This document shows, piece after piece, positions 20,212-29,286 of a stretch of 55,667 nt of DNA. How positions within the stretch are numbered: the first letter of the stretch is position 1; the number at the start of each line of letters is the position of its first letter. The DNA is from a virus. The position numbers and the translations under genes were made by a program. The notes below the pieces were generated by a model. That model did no database searches, had not been told where the DNA came from, and was given only the letters and a program-made list of their open reading frames with translations. The DNA is taken from positions 1 to 55,667 of IMG/VR virus record IMGVR_UViG_3300009163_000042; one strand, given 5' to 3'.

Positions 20212-20523
20212 TCATCCGGAAAAAACTCGTGCAGCACCTGAAATAATAGTGTTATTTCCATAAGTATCTCCGATTCTTCCAATTTTCCCGCCAGTTGCAG
20301 AAACTCTACTGGAATAACTATCTAAAGTACTCATATCTGGAGTGCATCCTCCTCTTGGATGTGCTCCAACTAAATCTCCAGCAATGACTACTAAAGTTTT
20401 CATAGCAGAAACTTTACGTTGAGTGGGAGGTCCAGTATTAGTGGTCATTGGAAATTGGCATTTCCATCCAGCACCATCTGGTGAAAATACGGAATCAGTT
20501 CCGCTTCTAGCAACTGCTGGCAT
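20212..20523 (-). CDS. PAAR-domain tail spike tip protein
   Basis: A 103-residue protein that begins PAVARSGTDSVFSPDGAG and ends with SATGGKIGRIGDTYGNNTII, the pattern of PAAR tip proteins (T4 gp5.4 type). PAAR proteins cap the central spike with a sharp metal-binding cone. It is encoded two genes downstream of gp5, as expected for a spike component. His55 (in GAHPRGG) and Cys60 are possible metal ligands. The one-base stop/start overlap with the gene at 20523-21107 is clear. Confidence 0.85.
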   Translation of the reverse strand: MPAVARSGTDSVFSPDGAGWKCQFPMTTNTGPPTQRKVSAMKTLVVIAGDLVGAHPRGGCTPDMSTLDSYSSRVSATGGKIGRIGDTYGNNTIISGAARVFSG

Positions 20524-21107
20524 TATATAGTTCCTTTAGCCAATAAAGCTTTAAATCCAGCTACAGCTGGAGGATAAGACCAATATATGTCTTGCAATAT
20601 TGTCACAGTTTCTTCAGTTTCAGTTAAAATACTTGTAGAAGTATATTTTATTTTAATATTATATGGCACATCCAATTTTTGCTTTATTGAAGGTGGTGAC
20701 CACTTAACAATAGAAAGATATGGTTCTTCAGTGTCAACTGGAAGTATCTTCAAAGACTTATCTTTCATAATAAATTGATAATATGAATCAGTGAATACTC
20801 CTGTTGCACTACCAGAAATTCTGATAATATCGCCAACTTTTGTAAAAGTGATACCCGCAATATCAGATTCGACTGATACTAATTTTGTTATAGTTGCTGG
20901 CTCATACGTGGGTTCACCTTCACCTCCACCTATTGGAGGTACCGGTGCTAAAAAGCCAATATCAATTGAGAATACGTCACCACCCTCGTATACTCCATCT
21001 ATAACATTTTGAGGAGGACCTGCTCCTTCGGGGTCGCTATACTTGCTTTGAATTGCAATTGTAGGGAATCCGCTTTTATTACTTTTCGCTATTTTAAGCA
21101 GTGCCAA
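20523..21107 (-). CDS. Hypothetical tail protein between gp5 and PAAR
   Basis: A 194-residue protein with Pro/Gly-rich loops in the first third (PPIGGGEGEPTYEP), then beta-rich sequence with FTKVGDIIRISGSATGVFTDSYYQF, which resembles an Ig- or spike-like fold. It overlaps gp5 by 14 bases and the PAAR gene by one. That places it in the central spike unit, perhaps as an adapter. I do not recognise the family. Confidence 0.55.
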   Translation of the reverse strand: MALLKIAKSNKSGFPTIAIQSKYSDPEGAGPPQNVIDGVYEGGDVFSIDIGFLAPVPPIGGGEGEPTYEPATITKLVSVESDIAGITFTKVGDIIRISGSATGVFTDSYYQFIMKDKSLKILPVDTEEPYLSIVKWSPPSIKQKLDVPYNIKIKYTSTSILTETEETVTILQDIYWSYPPAVAGFKALLAKGTI

Positions 21108-23802
21108 GATTCGTTAATCCTTGAGAGTGTGTCTTATCATTTAAGAATGTTAAAACTTGTTTCTTACCACTTCCACCGTTATTATATGATAAATGAATCC
21201 AATTAATACGCTTTGAGTTCTTATTACCATTAATCCCAGGATCACGATATTCTAATAGCAATTGATCAATTGGTAATGATGATGCAAATTTAGTTGCCCA
21301 ATCATAATTAATCTTATATCCAAAATTGCCACCTATGGATACGTCGGCTGCACTTCCAGTTAAATGCTGAGAAGTAGCAGATCCTCCTGCAGGAATATAA
21401 TTTCTATAGCATGAAGTAATTTGCCAAGCTTTTCCTACTTGTCCCACTTGTTCATTAATAGGTCCAAGAATATTAACGCATAGAGCTTTAAGATTACATA
21501 CGATTTCTTGAGTAGTGTAATTTCTAGCAGGTTTGCCGAATCTACCTCCAGAAATATTATTGCCTTTTGTGACTACGCCAATAGTCCATTTATATCCTGT
21601 TCTATCTGTGTGTAATACGTATGAATCTGGGAATGATGCCATTCCAAAAATCACATCGCAATCAACATTCGTTGAAGCTTTTTTATTTTCTGGAGGAGGA
21701 GTATTTTCAACTACTACTGCTTTATCACTAGTTTTTGGAGTTTCTCTTTCTTCATGGAATTTTTTAGCGCCATCTTCTTGATTTTCTTCAGGAGTTTCGT
21801 ATCCTAATTCTTCTTCAAGATTTCGTGGAGGTGTTTTCAATTGTTCAAACTTATCAGTGTTCTTCGTACCTTGAGAAACAGCAGCTGCTAAGTCAGCTGA
21901 AGATGCTCTGTCAGCTCCTTCGGCAAGATGCACAGTGGCACCTTCAATCTTAGCTTCACCGCTAGCATTTGCGTGGAATCCTCCAGAAGAAGTAAGCTTG
22001 TTAGATCCTTGAGCAAGAACGTTAAAGTCAGATTCAGAATCCATCTTTATATTAGCAGCTCTTAATCTAAATTCGCCTCCAACACGCATCGATAAGTCAT
22101 TAGCAACACTAATGTCTGCATCACCTGCCATATTAATCGTCGTATCGCCTGTAACATCAATGAAAGCATCTGCTTGAACTAATACGCGAGCAGTTCCATT
22201 AATAGTCACATTGCAATCACCGCCGATAAATACGTACCCATTTCTTTCCATTATGTAATAGCCGTCGCCAACTATACGATTAACTTGTGAGCCATTGGCA
22301 TCAATTTCAGTGTATGTACCTTTACGATGGTACATATGAATACGCTCATTTTCAGGCGTATCATCAAATTCCATTAAATGACCTGACTCAGTTTCCATAA
22401 CTTTATTGTATGGATACTTAGCGTTAAATGGAATATCAGGTTGATCCCATTCAAATTGATCAGCTGTAACTATTCCGTCAAGACGCTTTTCATCTTTATA
22501 TTCAACAATAGTTCCTGCAATTTTTCCGCGAGCTAATCTATTAGTATCTGGCTCTCCAATATAACTACGAAGAGGATACTTCATATTTGGATCGCTAAAT
22601 CCATTTACTAAATTCTTTTGACGATCTTCAGGTAATCCATTCTCAGCAATCGGAACTGGTTGAACGTCTTCTCCCTTTTTAGTAGATTTGTCAGTCTGTT
22701 CTGGAGGTGGAGTATCATCTCCTAAAAAATAATGATAATACGCTTCTTTTTTCGCAAATCCACTCGAAGCACCGCCTACAGCTTTTAATGCTGCTTGAAA
22801 ATATCCAGGATCGGAATCAGAAACTTTTACTCTATCTCTAAAATATTCTACAGCAACTTGAGCAGATACTGCATAATCTACGCTCAATAAACTTGGAACT
22901 GTAAGTATATCTATTCCAGCTAATTTGCCATATCGCGAATAATTAGCACGTCCAGTTATTTGAATAAATCCTCTTCCATAATACCTACCACCATCACCTA
23001 CTTGCGTATTTCCAAGTTGTGATCCGTTGTTTTCTGGAGCATAAAGATAGTTAAAGAATGTTTCTTTAGATCCTTTCCATCTAGCATATTTTGCAACCAT
23101 ATCTGGCTTATTGCTAAATGTTTTAGGGAATACTTTTAATAAAGCTTCACCAGAATAACTAGAACCTTCATCTTGTGGTATCCATCCACATTCGCCGCCA
23201 GCGATTCCTAATATGGCTGCCCTACCATATTTGCCAGTAACTCCTGCTTTATTCATTGCTGCTTTTAACGCATCTATTCCAGGTTTAGCATTTGCTGGTG
23301 GAGCCTTTCCAGGTTTACTTTGCACTGCAGCTTTATCAGTTGCAGAATTTGGCGAAGGATTAGATTCTGTTCCAGTCGTAATTGGATTACCGCTTCCATC
23401 AGTAACTATAGCGCCAGATCCGTCAGTAACAACATTTCCTGCAGGAGTAGATTCTACTTTTGGAGGTTTAATATCAATTGAAATGCTATCATCTTCATCT
23501 TCATCAATTGCTTTACTTTCATCTTGAGGTATGCCGCCAATACTGCCTAGTATAATTGGTTGCTGCTGTTCAATGTCTCTAAACATAATAACAACCCAAG
23601 TACCTTCTACGACTCCAAGTGGCGTAGTGCCAATTCCATTCATTGCAGCAGAAGTTATTGGCTGAAGAGGATAGGCCCAAGGTAAATCTTCAGTTGGCAA
23701 TAAAGTCTTATCATGCGTATGCAGACCAACAACTCTAACTTGGCATCTACCAAGTTTTAATGGATCATTTCTATTTTCTATGCAACCAGTATATAAATTC
23801 AT
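21094..23802 (-). CDS. gp5: Baseplate hub/spike gp5 with GH19-type lysozyme and M15-type peptidase domains
   Basis: A 902-residue spike protein. Residues 1-95 are the OB fold (GRCQVRVVGLHTHD, PWAYPLQPITSAAMNGIG). Residues 165-360 are a GH19-type muramidase/chitinase-like domain: GGEC with candidate catalytic Glu204 and GRGFIQITGRANY at 276-288. This takes the place of the T4-lysozyme fold of T4 gp5. Residues 395-635 are the gp5 C-terminal region leading to the triple beta-helix (MERNGYVFIGGDCNVTING, INMAGDADISV). Residues 700-902 form a peptidase M15-type domain with SCYR, GSATSQHLTGSAADVSI (His813, Asp820) and INWIHLSY (His870). The spike thus appears to carry both a glycan and a peptide hydrolase. 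The 23,804 neighbour is the hub. Confidence 0.88.
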   Translation of the reverse strand: MNLYTGCIENRNDPLKLGRCQVRVVGLHTHDKTLLPTEDLPWAYPLQPITSAAMNGIGTTPLGVVEGTWVVIMFRDIEQQQPIILGSIGGIPQDESKAIDEDEDDSISIDIKPPKVESTPAGNVVTDGSGAIVTDGSGNPITTGTESNPSPNSATDKAAVQSKPGKAPPANAKPGIDALKAAMNKAGVTGKYGRAAILGIAGGECGWIPQDEGSSYSGEALLKVFPKTFSNKPDMVAKYARWKGSKETFFNYLYAPENNGSQLGNTQVGDGGRYYGRGFIQITGRANYSRYGKLAGIDILTVPSLLSVDYAVSAQVAVEYFRDRVKVSDSDPGYFQAALKAVGGASSGFAKKEAYYHYFLGDDTPPPEQTDKSTKKGEDVQPVPIAENGLPEDRQKNLVNGFSDPNMKYPLRSYIGEPDTNRLARGKIAGTIVEYKDEKRLDGIVTADQFEWDQPDIPFNAKYPYNKVMETESGHLMEFDDTPENERIHMYHRKGTYTEIDANGSQVNRIVGDGYYIMERNGYVFIGGDCNVTINGTARVLVQADAFIDVTGDTTINMAGDADISVANDLSMRVGGEFRLRAANIKMDSESDFNVLAQGSNKLTSSGGFHANASGEAKIEGATVHLAEGADRASSADLAAAVSQGTKNTDKFEQLKTPPRNLEEELGYETPEENQEDGAKKFHEERETPKTSDKAVVVENTPPPENKKASTNVDCDVIFGMASFPDSYVLHTDRTGYKWTIGVVTKGNNISGGRFGKPARNYTTQEIVCNLKALCVNILGPINEQVGQVGKAWQITSCYRNYIPAGGSATSQHLTGSAADVSIGGNFGYKINYDWATKFASSLPIDQLLLEYRDPGINGNKNSKRINWIHLSYNNGGSGKKQVLTFLNDKTHSQGLTNLGTA

Positions 23803-23803
23803 C

Positions 23804-25063
23804 TTATGCGCTCAGGTTAACTAATACGGAATTCTTAACAATTTCCATATTACATATATGATTTTCACGTGTAATCGTATGACTTATAGCAGATATTAAA
23901 TATTTGCCAGAAAGAATCTTATCTCTTGGATCTAGATCATCTTTAGTTATTTGTGTAGCTCTTGGTAAATATAAGTCAATTACTCTTCCTACAGTATAGT
24001 CTGTTCTTCCATATACTTGTAAGTTCACTTTATACTTAGAAAGATTTTGAAAGAACGAAATTCTTTTTTGCTGAAACTTAAAAGAAGTGGTATCACCATA
24101 GTTATTAAAATTCCCATAATACTTTGGCATAAGCATTTGAGCACTTTGAGCATTTGCTATAGTGTATTTAGAATATGCTGGATTAGGATTTAATAAAGTA
24201 TCTGGTTTAGGATCTTTCTTTATACTATAATCTTTTACTGTATATTTTTTAGTAGTAATATCGTGCGTAATAAGTCTAGATTTAATTCTACCAGATTGAA
24301 TATCATTCATATAATCAGTTAATACTGGAACACTAATATCAAGAATTCTCTTAAAATCTTCTTGTGGATCTTTAGTACTACCGCCAGACGCAAGCATTGT
24401 TCGTGTATAATTATCTTTAACGAATTTATGAGAAGGTTTAGATTTTAATATTTCATTAATTGAACGAAAATTAAGACCATCTCGATTTTCATAAAATAGA
24501 TACGATGGAGAATAATTAACACTTAAAGCATTTTCACATAAGTAATTTAGACATTTTACTGGTGACCAAAAGTTAGCAACAAATTTAATAGAATTAGAAG
24601 TTGGTTCTATATTAACCTTTTTAGTAGTAGCTAATCCTTTTTCGCCAATAATACTAAAAGCCAATTCATTTACTTTGCCATCGTATGTTTTGCTAATCTT
24701 TTTATTAGCATCAATTAGAAAATCTGAAGATATACACTTGAGCGCATAAACTACTTCTCGTTCTTTAGTGTATTCGCGATCAGTAATCTTATACACATAA
24801 AAACGGCCTTTAATAGGAACATCTAATGATGGAGTCACTATATCAATGTCGACGAACTCTTCTCCCACAAATGGAAATATATTAATGTAATCAACGGATT
24901 CTCTTAATACGATTGTCATTGTCGTAAAAGGCGAAAACATATCTTCATAAATTTCAATCATTGAAACTTGATTAGTTATGTTTGCGGCTTGGCCGTTCAA
25001 CGAATTAAGTTGAACTTCTCTTATCTGTATATCGCCAGCAAATTTTAGAGCTGTAGTTGCCAT
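23804..25063 (-). CDS. gp27: Baseplate hub protein, gp27-like
   Basis: A 419-residue protein one base upstream of gp5. It starts with IQIREVQLNSLNGQAANIT and SMIEIYEDMFSPFTTMTIVL, a pattern of hub proteins with two tube-like domains. It continues through a central region with PVKCLNYLCENALS and a C-terminal GKYLISAISHTITRENHICNMEIVK typical of phage late-D/gp27-type hubs. In T4, gp27 binds gp5 to form the hub. The size (T4 gp27 is 391) and position fit. Sequence similarity to T4 gp27 itself is low, so the name is inferred. Confidence 0.65.
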   Translation of the reverse strand: MATTALKFAGDIQIREVQLNSLNGQAANITNQVSMIEIYEDMFSPFTTMTIVLRESVDYINIFPFVGEEFVDIDIVTPSLDVPIKGRFYVYKITDREYTKEREVVYALKCISSDFLIDANKKISKTYDGKVNELAFSIIGEKGLATTKKVNIEPTSNSIKFVANFWSPVKCLNYLCENALSVNYSPSYLFYENRDGLNFRSINEILKSKPSHKFVKDNYTRTMLASGGSTKDPQEDFKRILDISVPVLTDYMNDIQSGRIKSRLITHDITTKKYTVKDYSIKKDPKPDTLLNPNPAYSKYTIANAQSAQMLMPKYYGNFNNYGDTTSFKFQQKRISFFQNLSKYKVNLQVYGRTDYTVGRVIDLYLPRATQITKDDLDPRDKILSGKYLISAISHTITRENHICNMEIVKNSVLVNLSA

Positions 25064-25064
25064 C

Positions 25065-25856
25065 TTATGGAGTTATTAAATCTTGGAATTCTTTGACGAA
25101 TTGATCGATTAAATTCTTTGAAATTAATTTAATTCTGCGTTTACTTTCGTTTTCTCTTATTTCGTATTCTTCGTTAGTAACAGGATGGTATTCGTCATTT
25201 AGTCTAAAACCATTTGTTGGAACAGTAAAATTAGTTATAGTGGTATAGACATTTTTACCAAGAGATTCGTCATAGCGTATACCATTTAGCGAAACTAAAT
25301 CGCCTGGAGAAAATCTTCCATAGTCTAATAGTATTACAACTGTATTAGTTACAGAATCCACAGATTCTATTCTAGCATTTGCGTATGGATACTTAGTAAT
25401 AAAATCATGCGTTATTTCACGCTGATTTTCTAAGAGATTAGTCGTATATCCAAACTTAATCAGAGGCGTTACAGTAGAAGGAAGTTTTAATGTAGCAACT
25501 CCCTCTACGGTTATGCCATTGCGTTCATAGTGATGAACATATTCTGGATTTTCATATTTGTCTTCGATGTATATGCGTAACTCGTATTCAGTCATTGGAA
25601 AATCGCGCAGATAATCATAACGCTGATTTGCTAGCATTATAACCCAATGAAGTTCTGGGTCACCATATATTTTCTCAGCAATAATTTCAGGAGTTTCTCC
25701 CTCTTGAATATCATATTCATCATAGATAGTAACGTTCTCTAGAATCTCTTTTCTTATTCTAACATTAGTTGTAATATCAGTTAAGATCTGAAGAGTAGTA
25801 GACGTACTATCTTGCGGAAAATCGTAAAATATTTTTGGAAATTGTTTAAAATACAT
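25065..25856 (-). CDS. gp53: Baseplate wedge protein gp53
   Basis: A 263-residue protein with the gp53 LysM-like signature near residues 40-80: DEYDIQEGETPEIIAEKIYG then DPELHWVIMLANQRYD. This is followed by PMTEYELRIYIEDKYENPEY. Gp53 clamps neighbouring wedges around the hub. T4 gp53 is 196 residues; this one has a longer beta-rich C-terminus. It is encoded between the tube cap gene and the hub gene. Confidence 0.9.
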   Translation of the reverse strand: MYFKQFPKIFYDFPQDSTSTTLQILTDITTNVRIRKEILENVTIYDEYDIQEGETPEIIAEKIYGDPELHWVIMLANQRYDYLRDFPMTEYELRIYIEDKYENPEYVHHYERNGITVEGVATLKLPSTVTPLIKFGYTTNLLENQREITHDFITKYPYANARIESVDSVTNTVVILLDYGRFSPGDLVSLNGIRYDESLGKNVYTTITNFTVPTNGFRLNDEYHPVTNEEYEIRENESKRRIKLISKNLIDQFVKEFQDLITP

Positions 25857-25857
25857 T

Positions 25858-27075
25858 TTAAGTAAATTTCTCGATAAGTTCCTTTGACAAAAGCATAAGC
25901 TCTTTGAATGTCAAGGTAATGTTAATCTGAGTTGGCATACCATTTGCAAATGTACTGAATATTCCATTTGGAGTATAATTAACATTCATTTCTGTTAATA
26001 CACATGATGTATGACGATGAATATTCAAATTTTCTTGAGTGCCTTTATAATATACGATATCAAATTCAGATGGATAAATGTATAGGAATCCAGTCGTATC
26101 TTTAAATTCTGGATGCATATGATATTTAAATGATCGAATAATGTTCAATACATTTTCTGCTTCAGTTGCTGATTTTGGAGCAAATTGATAATCAAACGAG
26201 AATGTTCTAAAATCCACATTCTTAAATGCTTGTTCTTTCTTTGGGTTTGCAGCTAATCCAGTTGCAATTCCCATCTCTTTACCCATTGGACCCGAATTAA
26301 GTGCCATTGCAGTTACTATATCTCGCACTAAACCACCACTACGTTTAATATCACCATCTTTACCTAAAGCGCGTCCGATTTCTTCAGCGCCTTTTGCTAG
26401 TGCAGAAAATGCTGCAGTATCTTCTTCTCCCCAAGAAGCAGAATATCTTGCACTAAGTTGATTAGGAATATATAATGCGATTGCTGTCTTCAATCTTTTT
26501 TGAGGACGCGTAAACGTAACGTCCTTTTCATCTCCAGGAGGCACTTCATTATTATTCGCATTAGATGAAATTACTGATGCACCGACAGCTCCAACAGCAG
26601 CACCTGCAACTCCACCTCCACCTGCACTTCCTCCCAGCGCGCCTATTACCACACCACTAGCACCACCAGCTACTGTACTTGCCGTAATTGCTTGAAGACT
26701 AGTAATATTTTGTCCAACCAAAGCGCCTCTTTCATTTCGTTGAACTCCTTCAACTACTTGAGCACCTTCACCGCCATTTGCAAGTACTCGAGAATCTACA
26801 GAAACATTTATATAGAAAACTACTCGATTGTTGCCATATTCTTTGCTTGTCATTAGATTTTCTGGATACGACATACCCTTCAAATCATATTGAGAAGATA
26901 ATTTCGATGCTGTGTAATTTGGCTGAAATGCCTGTATAGACTTTCCAGTTTGAGGAGTGCTATCAGCATATGATCCTAGGACTCCTCCGGTAGCTGAATT
27001 ACCGGATAATCCACTAGGGAAAGCACCAGCTATAGCATCTGTGCCTGTATTTGAGAAGTCGTCTGGATATTCCAT
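25858..27075 (-). CDS. gp48: Baseplate tail-tube cap protein, gp48-like
   Basis: A 405-residue protein, first gene of the big minus-strand tail operon. It has SYPENLMTSKEYGNNRVVFY near residues 70-90, a pattern seen in gp48 proteins of aquatic T4-like phages. A Gly/Ala-rich membrane-like stretch (about residues 130-170) and a C-terminal tail-tube-like domain follow (FRTFSFDYQFAPKSATEAEN, IIRSFKYHMHPEF, GIFSTFANGMPTQINITLTF). Gp48 closes the baseplate and starts the tube. Gp54 is an alternative name; the plus-strand gene at 28111 fits gp54 better. A late promoter lies 37 bases upstream. Confidence 0.65.
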   Translation of the reverse strand: MEYPDDFSNTGTDAIAGAFPSGLSGNSATGGVLGSYADSTPQTGKSIQAFQPNYTASKLSSQYDLKGMSYPENLMTSKEYGNNRVVFYINVSVDSRVLANGGEGAQVVEGVQRNERGALVGQNITSLQAITASTVAGGASGVVIGALGGSAGGGGVAGAAVGAVGASVISSNANNNEVPPGDEKDVTFTRPQKRLKTAIALYIPNQLSARYSASWGEEDTAAFSALAKGAEEIGRALGKDGDIKRSGGLVRDIVTAMALNSGPMGKEMGIATGLAANPKKEQAFKNVDFRTFSFDYQFAPKSATEAENVLNIIRSFKYHMHPEFKDTTGFLYIYPSEFDIVYYKGTQENLNIHRHTSCVLTEMNVNYTPNGIFSTFANGMPTQINITLTFKELMLLSKELIEKFT

Positions 27076-27083
27076 AATGGTGG

Positions 27084-27091
27084 TATAAATA
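27084..27091 (+). promoter_or_regulatory. T4-type late promoter for the gp4 operon
   Basis: A perfect TATAAATA, the T4 late -10 consensus read by the gp55/gp33 polymerase. It lies 30 bases before the gp4 start codon, so transcription would begin near 27098. Confidence 0.75.
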
Positions 27092-27111
27092 TAAGAGGGT
27101 TATAGTATATT

Positions 27112-27119
27112 TATTTATA
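27112..27119 (-). promoter_or_regulatory. T4-type late promoter for the tail operon
   Basis: A perfect TATAAATA on the minus strand, 37 bases before the start of the gp48-like gene, giving transcription from near 27105. It faces the plus-strand late promoter at 27084-27091, so each promoter lies in the leader of the other transcript. Confidence 0.75.
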
Positions 27120-27120
27120 G

Positions 27121-27555
27121 ATGTTTCATAAGAGAAAATATGTTCCGCTATTTCCAGAAAAATACGCTGGTGACCCATCAAACGTGATCATGAGATCAAG
27201 TTGGGAAACCAGATTTGCTATCTGGTGTGATAAGAATCCACAAATAATAAAATGGAGTTCTGAAGAAACAGTCGTACCTTATGTTTCACCTATAGACGGT
27301 AGAATGCATAGATATTTTGTAGATTTTAAAATACAAACGTCAAACAATAAAACGTATCTCGTGGAAATAAAACCAAAGAAACAAACACTTCCACCTGAAG
27401 GCACTAAGAAGACTAAAAAGTTTTTGCTTGAAGCTAGTAACTATTTAGTAAATCAAGCGAAGTGGGAATATGCTAGAAGATATGCTAAAGATAGAAACTG
27501 GGAATTTATAGTTATAACTGAACACGAATTAGGATTAACGTATGGCAAAGGATAG
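27121..27555 (+). CDS. gp4: Head completion protein gp4
   Basis: A 144-residue protein with the gp4 pattern: FPEKYAGDPSNVIMRSSWE, then CDKNPQIIKWSSEETVVPY, then DGRMHRYFVDFKIQT, then VEIKPKKQT. Gp4 (gp50 in older T4 naming) acts at the filled head before tail joining. The E..VD..VEIK arrangement looks like a nuclease-type fold. It is the first gene of the plus-strand late unit and overlaps the next by 14 bases. Confidence 0.9.
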   Translation: MFHKRKYVPLFPEKYAGDPSNVIMRSSWETRFAIWCDKNPQIIKWSSEETVVPYVSPIDGRMHRYFVDFKIQTSNNKTYLVEIKPKKQTLPPEGTKKTKKFLLEASNYLVNQAKWEYARRYAKDRNWEFIVITEHELGLTYGKG

Positions 27556-28114
27556 CCTACAAACAATTTTCGAGAAGAATAAGTTCGATAAATCTATCGC
27601 GCTAAAGTCACAGACGTGGTTTCAACAGCAAACCACTCTTTTAGCAAGAAAGAGAATCGATCATAAAAAGCTATTCTCTCAAGAAAAGATAACTAGTAAT
27701 ATAGTTCCTGGAAAACTCTATATGTTTTTATATGATGCAAAATATAAAGATACACTTCCATATTACGATAGATTCCCATTAGTATTCCCCTATCAAAAAG
27801 TAGAAGGTGGGTTTATGGGATTAAACATGCACTATCTTCCTTATTATTATAGAGTTCAGTTGATGACAAGATTAATGCAATTTTCTTCTAATAAAGCTTT
27901 AGATGAAAATACTAGAATAAGATATTCGTGGGCTTTAATTGCTGGTGTGTCAAAATTCCAGCTTGCCGAATCCTGTATTAAACATTACTTAGCAGATCAT
28001 GTGCGTTCAATGTTTATTGAAATTCCCGGAGATAATTGGCATACCGCAATGATGCTACCAGTAGAAAAATTCACAGTAAATAAGACTAGAGTGTGGGGAG
28101 ATTCTCTTAGATGA
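27542..28114 (+). CDS. Conserved T4-like virion assembly protein, function unknown
   Basis: A 190-residue protein with IVPGKLYMFLYDAKYKDTLP, YYDRFPLVFPYQ and GLNMHYLPYYYRVQLMTRLM. I recognise this arrangement from aquatic T4-like phages, where the gene follows gp4. Its role is not established; in T4 gene order a neighbour of gp4 is gp2, the DNA end protector, but I see no clear motif that proves it. The overlaps with gp4 (14 bases) and with the next gene (4 bases) place it in the late unit. Confidence 0.6.
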   Translation: MAKDSLQTIFEKNKFDKSIALKSQTWFQQQTTLLARKRIDHKKLFSQEKITSNIVPGKLYMFLYDAKYKDTLPYYDRFPLVFPYQKVEGGFMGLNMHYLPYYYRVQLMTRLMQFSSNKALDENTRIRYSWALIAGVSKFQLAESCIKHYLADHVRSMFIEIPGDNWHTAMMLPVEKFTVNKTRVWGDSLR

Positions 28115-28881
28115 GTAAATTAAACGAATTCATATCAAACGTAAAGATAGGAATGGCGAAGACGTCATTCTTCTCGGTAATGTTAACTCTTCCTACAGCG
28201 TTGAGCAATTACGAACCTGCTAGATCGAACATGAATAAGATTCTTTTGTTCTGTGATCAGGCGCAGATTCCAGGAATATCTTTTTCAACAAACCAAGTAA
28301 GATCTTATGGTGAATTTAGAGAAATACCATACGAAAAATTATATGAACCAATTCAATTGAGTTTTTACGTTGACGTAGATATGAACGTGAAAAGATTATT
28401 TGATGCGTGGATAGCAATAGTGCAAGATTCTACTACTCGCGATTTTAATTATCCAGATCAATACACTACTAATAAGTTTGAAATTACAGTGCAAGACAGT
28501 ATGGATTCTCCAAAATATAATGTTACTTTATTCAAAGCATATCCAAAAATTATTGCGCCAATTCAATTAGATTATGCCTCTAAAGATATAATGAAAATGC
28601 AAGTAACAATGGTTTATCAATATTATGAAGTTAGTCAAACCTATAGTCCTTCAGCTATTGGTAGCACTTCTATGATAGGAATAGAACAGCAAATGTATGA
28701 ATCAACTGAAAATACTTCAATGGCAAATATGGATGCATTCTCTATACCAGATCAGTACTTCAATAATTTCGACGAATTCCAAGGGGAATTTAATAATTAC
28801 GATTTTAGTTATGGCGTTAAGTCAATCGACTCTATAGAAAATATGGGCGAAGACTTAGGTTTAGGAGGAATTTTCGTGTGA
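28111..28881 (+). CDS. gp54: Tail-tube-fold protein, gp54-like (baseplate-tube junction)
   Basis: A 256-residue protein with the tube-protein pattern: CDQAQIPGISFSTNQVRSYG, then EPIQLSFYVDVDMNVKRLFD, WIAIVQD and FNYPDQYTT, then FKAYPKIIAPIQLDYASKDI and MQVTMVYQYYEV. These match the gp54/gp19 fold. The C-terminal 65 residues are acidic and Asn/Met/Phe-rich, ending GLGGIFV. Since the tube itself (gp19) normally lies with the sheath gene, gp54, which starts tube growth on the baseplate, is the better guess. Confidence 0.6.
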   Translation: MSKLNEFISNVKIGMAKTSFFSVMLTLPTALSNYEPARSNMNKILLFCDQAQIPGISFSTNQVRSYGEFREIPYEKLYEPIQLSFYVDVDMNVKRLFDAWIAIVQDSTTRDFNYPDQYTTNKFEITVQDSMDSPKYNVTLFKAYPKIIAPIQLDYASKDIMKMQVTMVYQYYEVSQTYSPSAIGSTSMIGIEQQMYESTENTSMANMDAFSIPDQYFNNFDEFQGEFNNYDFSYGVKSIDSIENMGEDLGLGGIFV

Positions 28882-29285
28882 TTATAGATGATAAATTGAG
28901 TCAGGTCTTTGACGTGACACCGATTGGTAATACAGAGGTATTTCCTCAAGTGGCGGCACGACAAATTAAGAATGATCAATTGGATGATGATTATGAAACT
29001 ACTCGTTCTAATCTTCATACAATTTTACAGCAAGGGCAAGATGCGTTATATCATGCACTTGAAGTAGCTAAGGCTAGTGAACACCCTCGTGCATTCGAGG
29101 TTGTAGGTGGTTTAATGAAACACCTTTCGGATATCAATACTCAATTGCTAGATCTTCATAAGAAAAAACAATCTATTGAAGCTCCAACAAAAGAGGAAAG
29201 AAAGAGTGTTACTAATAACGCTATATTTGTTGGTAGCACCAATGAACTTAGTAAAATGTTAAATGATTTGAGAAAAGGAAAATAA
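28878..29285 (+). CDS. gp16: Terminase small subunit gp16
   Basis: A 135-residue protein with the gp16 pattern: DDDYETTRSNLHTILQQGQD, ALEVAKASEHPRAFEVVGGL, and the conserved end NNAIFVGSTNELSKML. Gp16 forms a ring that selects DNA and stimulates the large terminase gp17 during packaging; gp17 is outside the window. The long helical hairpin in the centre fits the family. The ATG overlaps the stop of the gp54-like gene. Confidence 0.88.
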   Translation: MIIDDKLSQVFDVTPIGNTEVFPQVAARQIKNDQLDDDYETTRSNLHTILQQGQDALYHALEVAKASEHPRAFEVVGGLMKHLSDINTQLLDLHKKKQSIEAPTKEERKSVTNNAIFVGSTNELSKMLNDLRKGK

Positions 29286-29286
29286 T

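Noticed and set aside
27542-28114. Naming this gene gp2 (DNA end protector)
   Set aside because: Only the position next to gp4 supports it; I see no sequence match strong enough.
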